From: Alloactinosynnema sp. L-07
GTDB taxonomy: Bacteria; Actinomycetota; Actinomycetes; Mycobacteriales; Pseudonocardiaceae
DNA: 64,000 nucleotides
Direction of reading: 5' to 3'
Assembly (NCBI RefSeq): GCF_900070365.1
Contig: NZ_LN850107.1
Span: forward strand, 3,906,001-3,970,000
Positions within the stretch are counted from its first letter, which is position 1, and every line of letters begins with the position of its first letter. The notes below the pieces were generated by a model. It saw only the letters and a program-made list of their open reading frames with translations. It was not told the origin of the DNA and did no database searches. Shown here in pieces: positions 63,881-64,000 of this stretch. Both the position numbers and the translations under genes were made by a program.

Positions 63881-64000
63881 ATGGCGGCGATGAGACGACA
63901 CCTCGTACCCGCGGTCGTGGCCGCGGTCCTGCCGCTGCTCGGCGCCGCCCCGGCCGCCGCCGCGCCACCCCCGGAGGCGTGCCACAACCCGGACCCCGCA
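63881..64000 (+). CDS. N-terminus of a secreted protein, possibly a mycosin protease (runs off right edge)
   Basis: Forty codons are visible: MAAMRRHLVPAVVAAVLP, a signal peptide ending in AAPAAAAPPPEAC, then HNPDPA. A second ATG at 63890 is an equal choice. Mycosins (type VII secretion subtilisins) begin with this kind of leader and early proline-rich segment with a cysteine, and the divergent ESX effector genes fit. Too little is present to be sure. Confidence 0.45.
   Translation, partial: MAAMRRHLVPAVVAAVLPLLGAAPAAAAPPPEACHNPDPA

Overview
The window is very GC-rich (third codon positions are mostly G or C), with frequent GTG/TTG starts, actinobacterial families (DUF3515, DUF6230/DUF6114, DUF6879 with an XRE regulator, SigK/RskA, the F420 gene cofC, an HU protein with an Ala/Lys tail) and a type VII secretion locus. 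This points to a filamentous actinomycete, most likely a Pseudonocardiaceae (Actinokineospora/Saccharothrix/Lentzea-like). That is inference. No rRNA, tRNA, CRISPR array, transposase or integrase was seen.

Backbone (1-38 kb). The core genes follow the gene order known from Mycobacterium tuberculosis Rv2973c-Rv2989: recG, DAK2 protein, rpmB, ung, thiL, Lrp-like domain, DUF3515, ddl, gpsA, plsC, cofC/fbiD, ppk1, mutT1, hupB, leuD, leuC, IclR regulator. Accessory blocks are inserted into this frame: an MFS exporter, a secreted M28 aminopeptidase and a methyltransferase (3-6.6 kb); a GNAT/gamma-carbonic anhydrase pair (7.4-8.4 kb); a six-repeat lectin-like propeller fused to a zinc protease, followed by a HEAT protein with a triple EGLMPGE tail (8.5-10.3 kb); a lower-GC DUF6879/XRE module (10.5-12.7 kb); a six-gene DUF6230/DUF6114 membrane operon (12.7-16.4 kb); TetR/DUF418; a MocR regulator with an FMN-type oxidase; and sigK-rskA with a recognisable SigK-type promoter.

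Phenazine cluster (40.8-49.4 kb, perhaps to 50.2 kb). A StrR-type activator is followed by phzD, phzE, a small YdhR-like protein, phzG, a divergent phzF, phzB, an O-methyltransferase and an asparagine-synthetase-like amidotransferase resembling PhzH. Most neighbours overlap by 2-4 bases. Hairpin terminators bound the cluster. There is no phzC. The expected product is a methylated and/or amidated phenazine-carboxylate derivative (inference).

Right arm (50.4-64 kb). A single-span membrane protein, an orphan OmpR-type response regulator, a beta-helix/CbbX-type AAA+ ATPase coupled to a LuxR-type regulator, and a second response regulator with its kinase lead into a type VII (ESX) effector locus. 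That locus has an EbfC-like protein, a WXG100-like protein, a 1952-residue multidomain toxin-like protein carrying a possible PD-(D/E)xK nuclease motif and a glutamine-deamidase (Tox-PL) domain, and a small membrane-anchored protein downstream. The first codons of a divergent secreted protein, possibly a mycosin, run off the right edge.

Most unusual non-coding signal. Three very large intergenic hairpins occur at 33885-34035, 38039-38199 and 51488-51627. Two share a conserved bulge (TAGGGG followed by CCCC) although their stems differ in sequence. In the third, nine of the ten arm differences are G-U wobbles on the plus strand, which suggests selection on an RNA fold. Two of the hairpins adjoin genes whose 3' halves have abnormal G/T-ending codon use.
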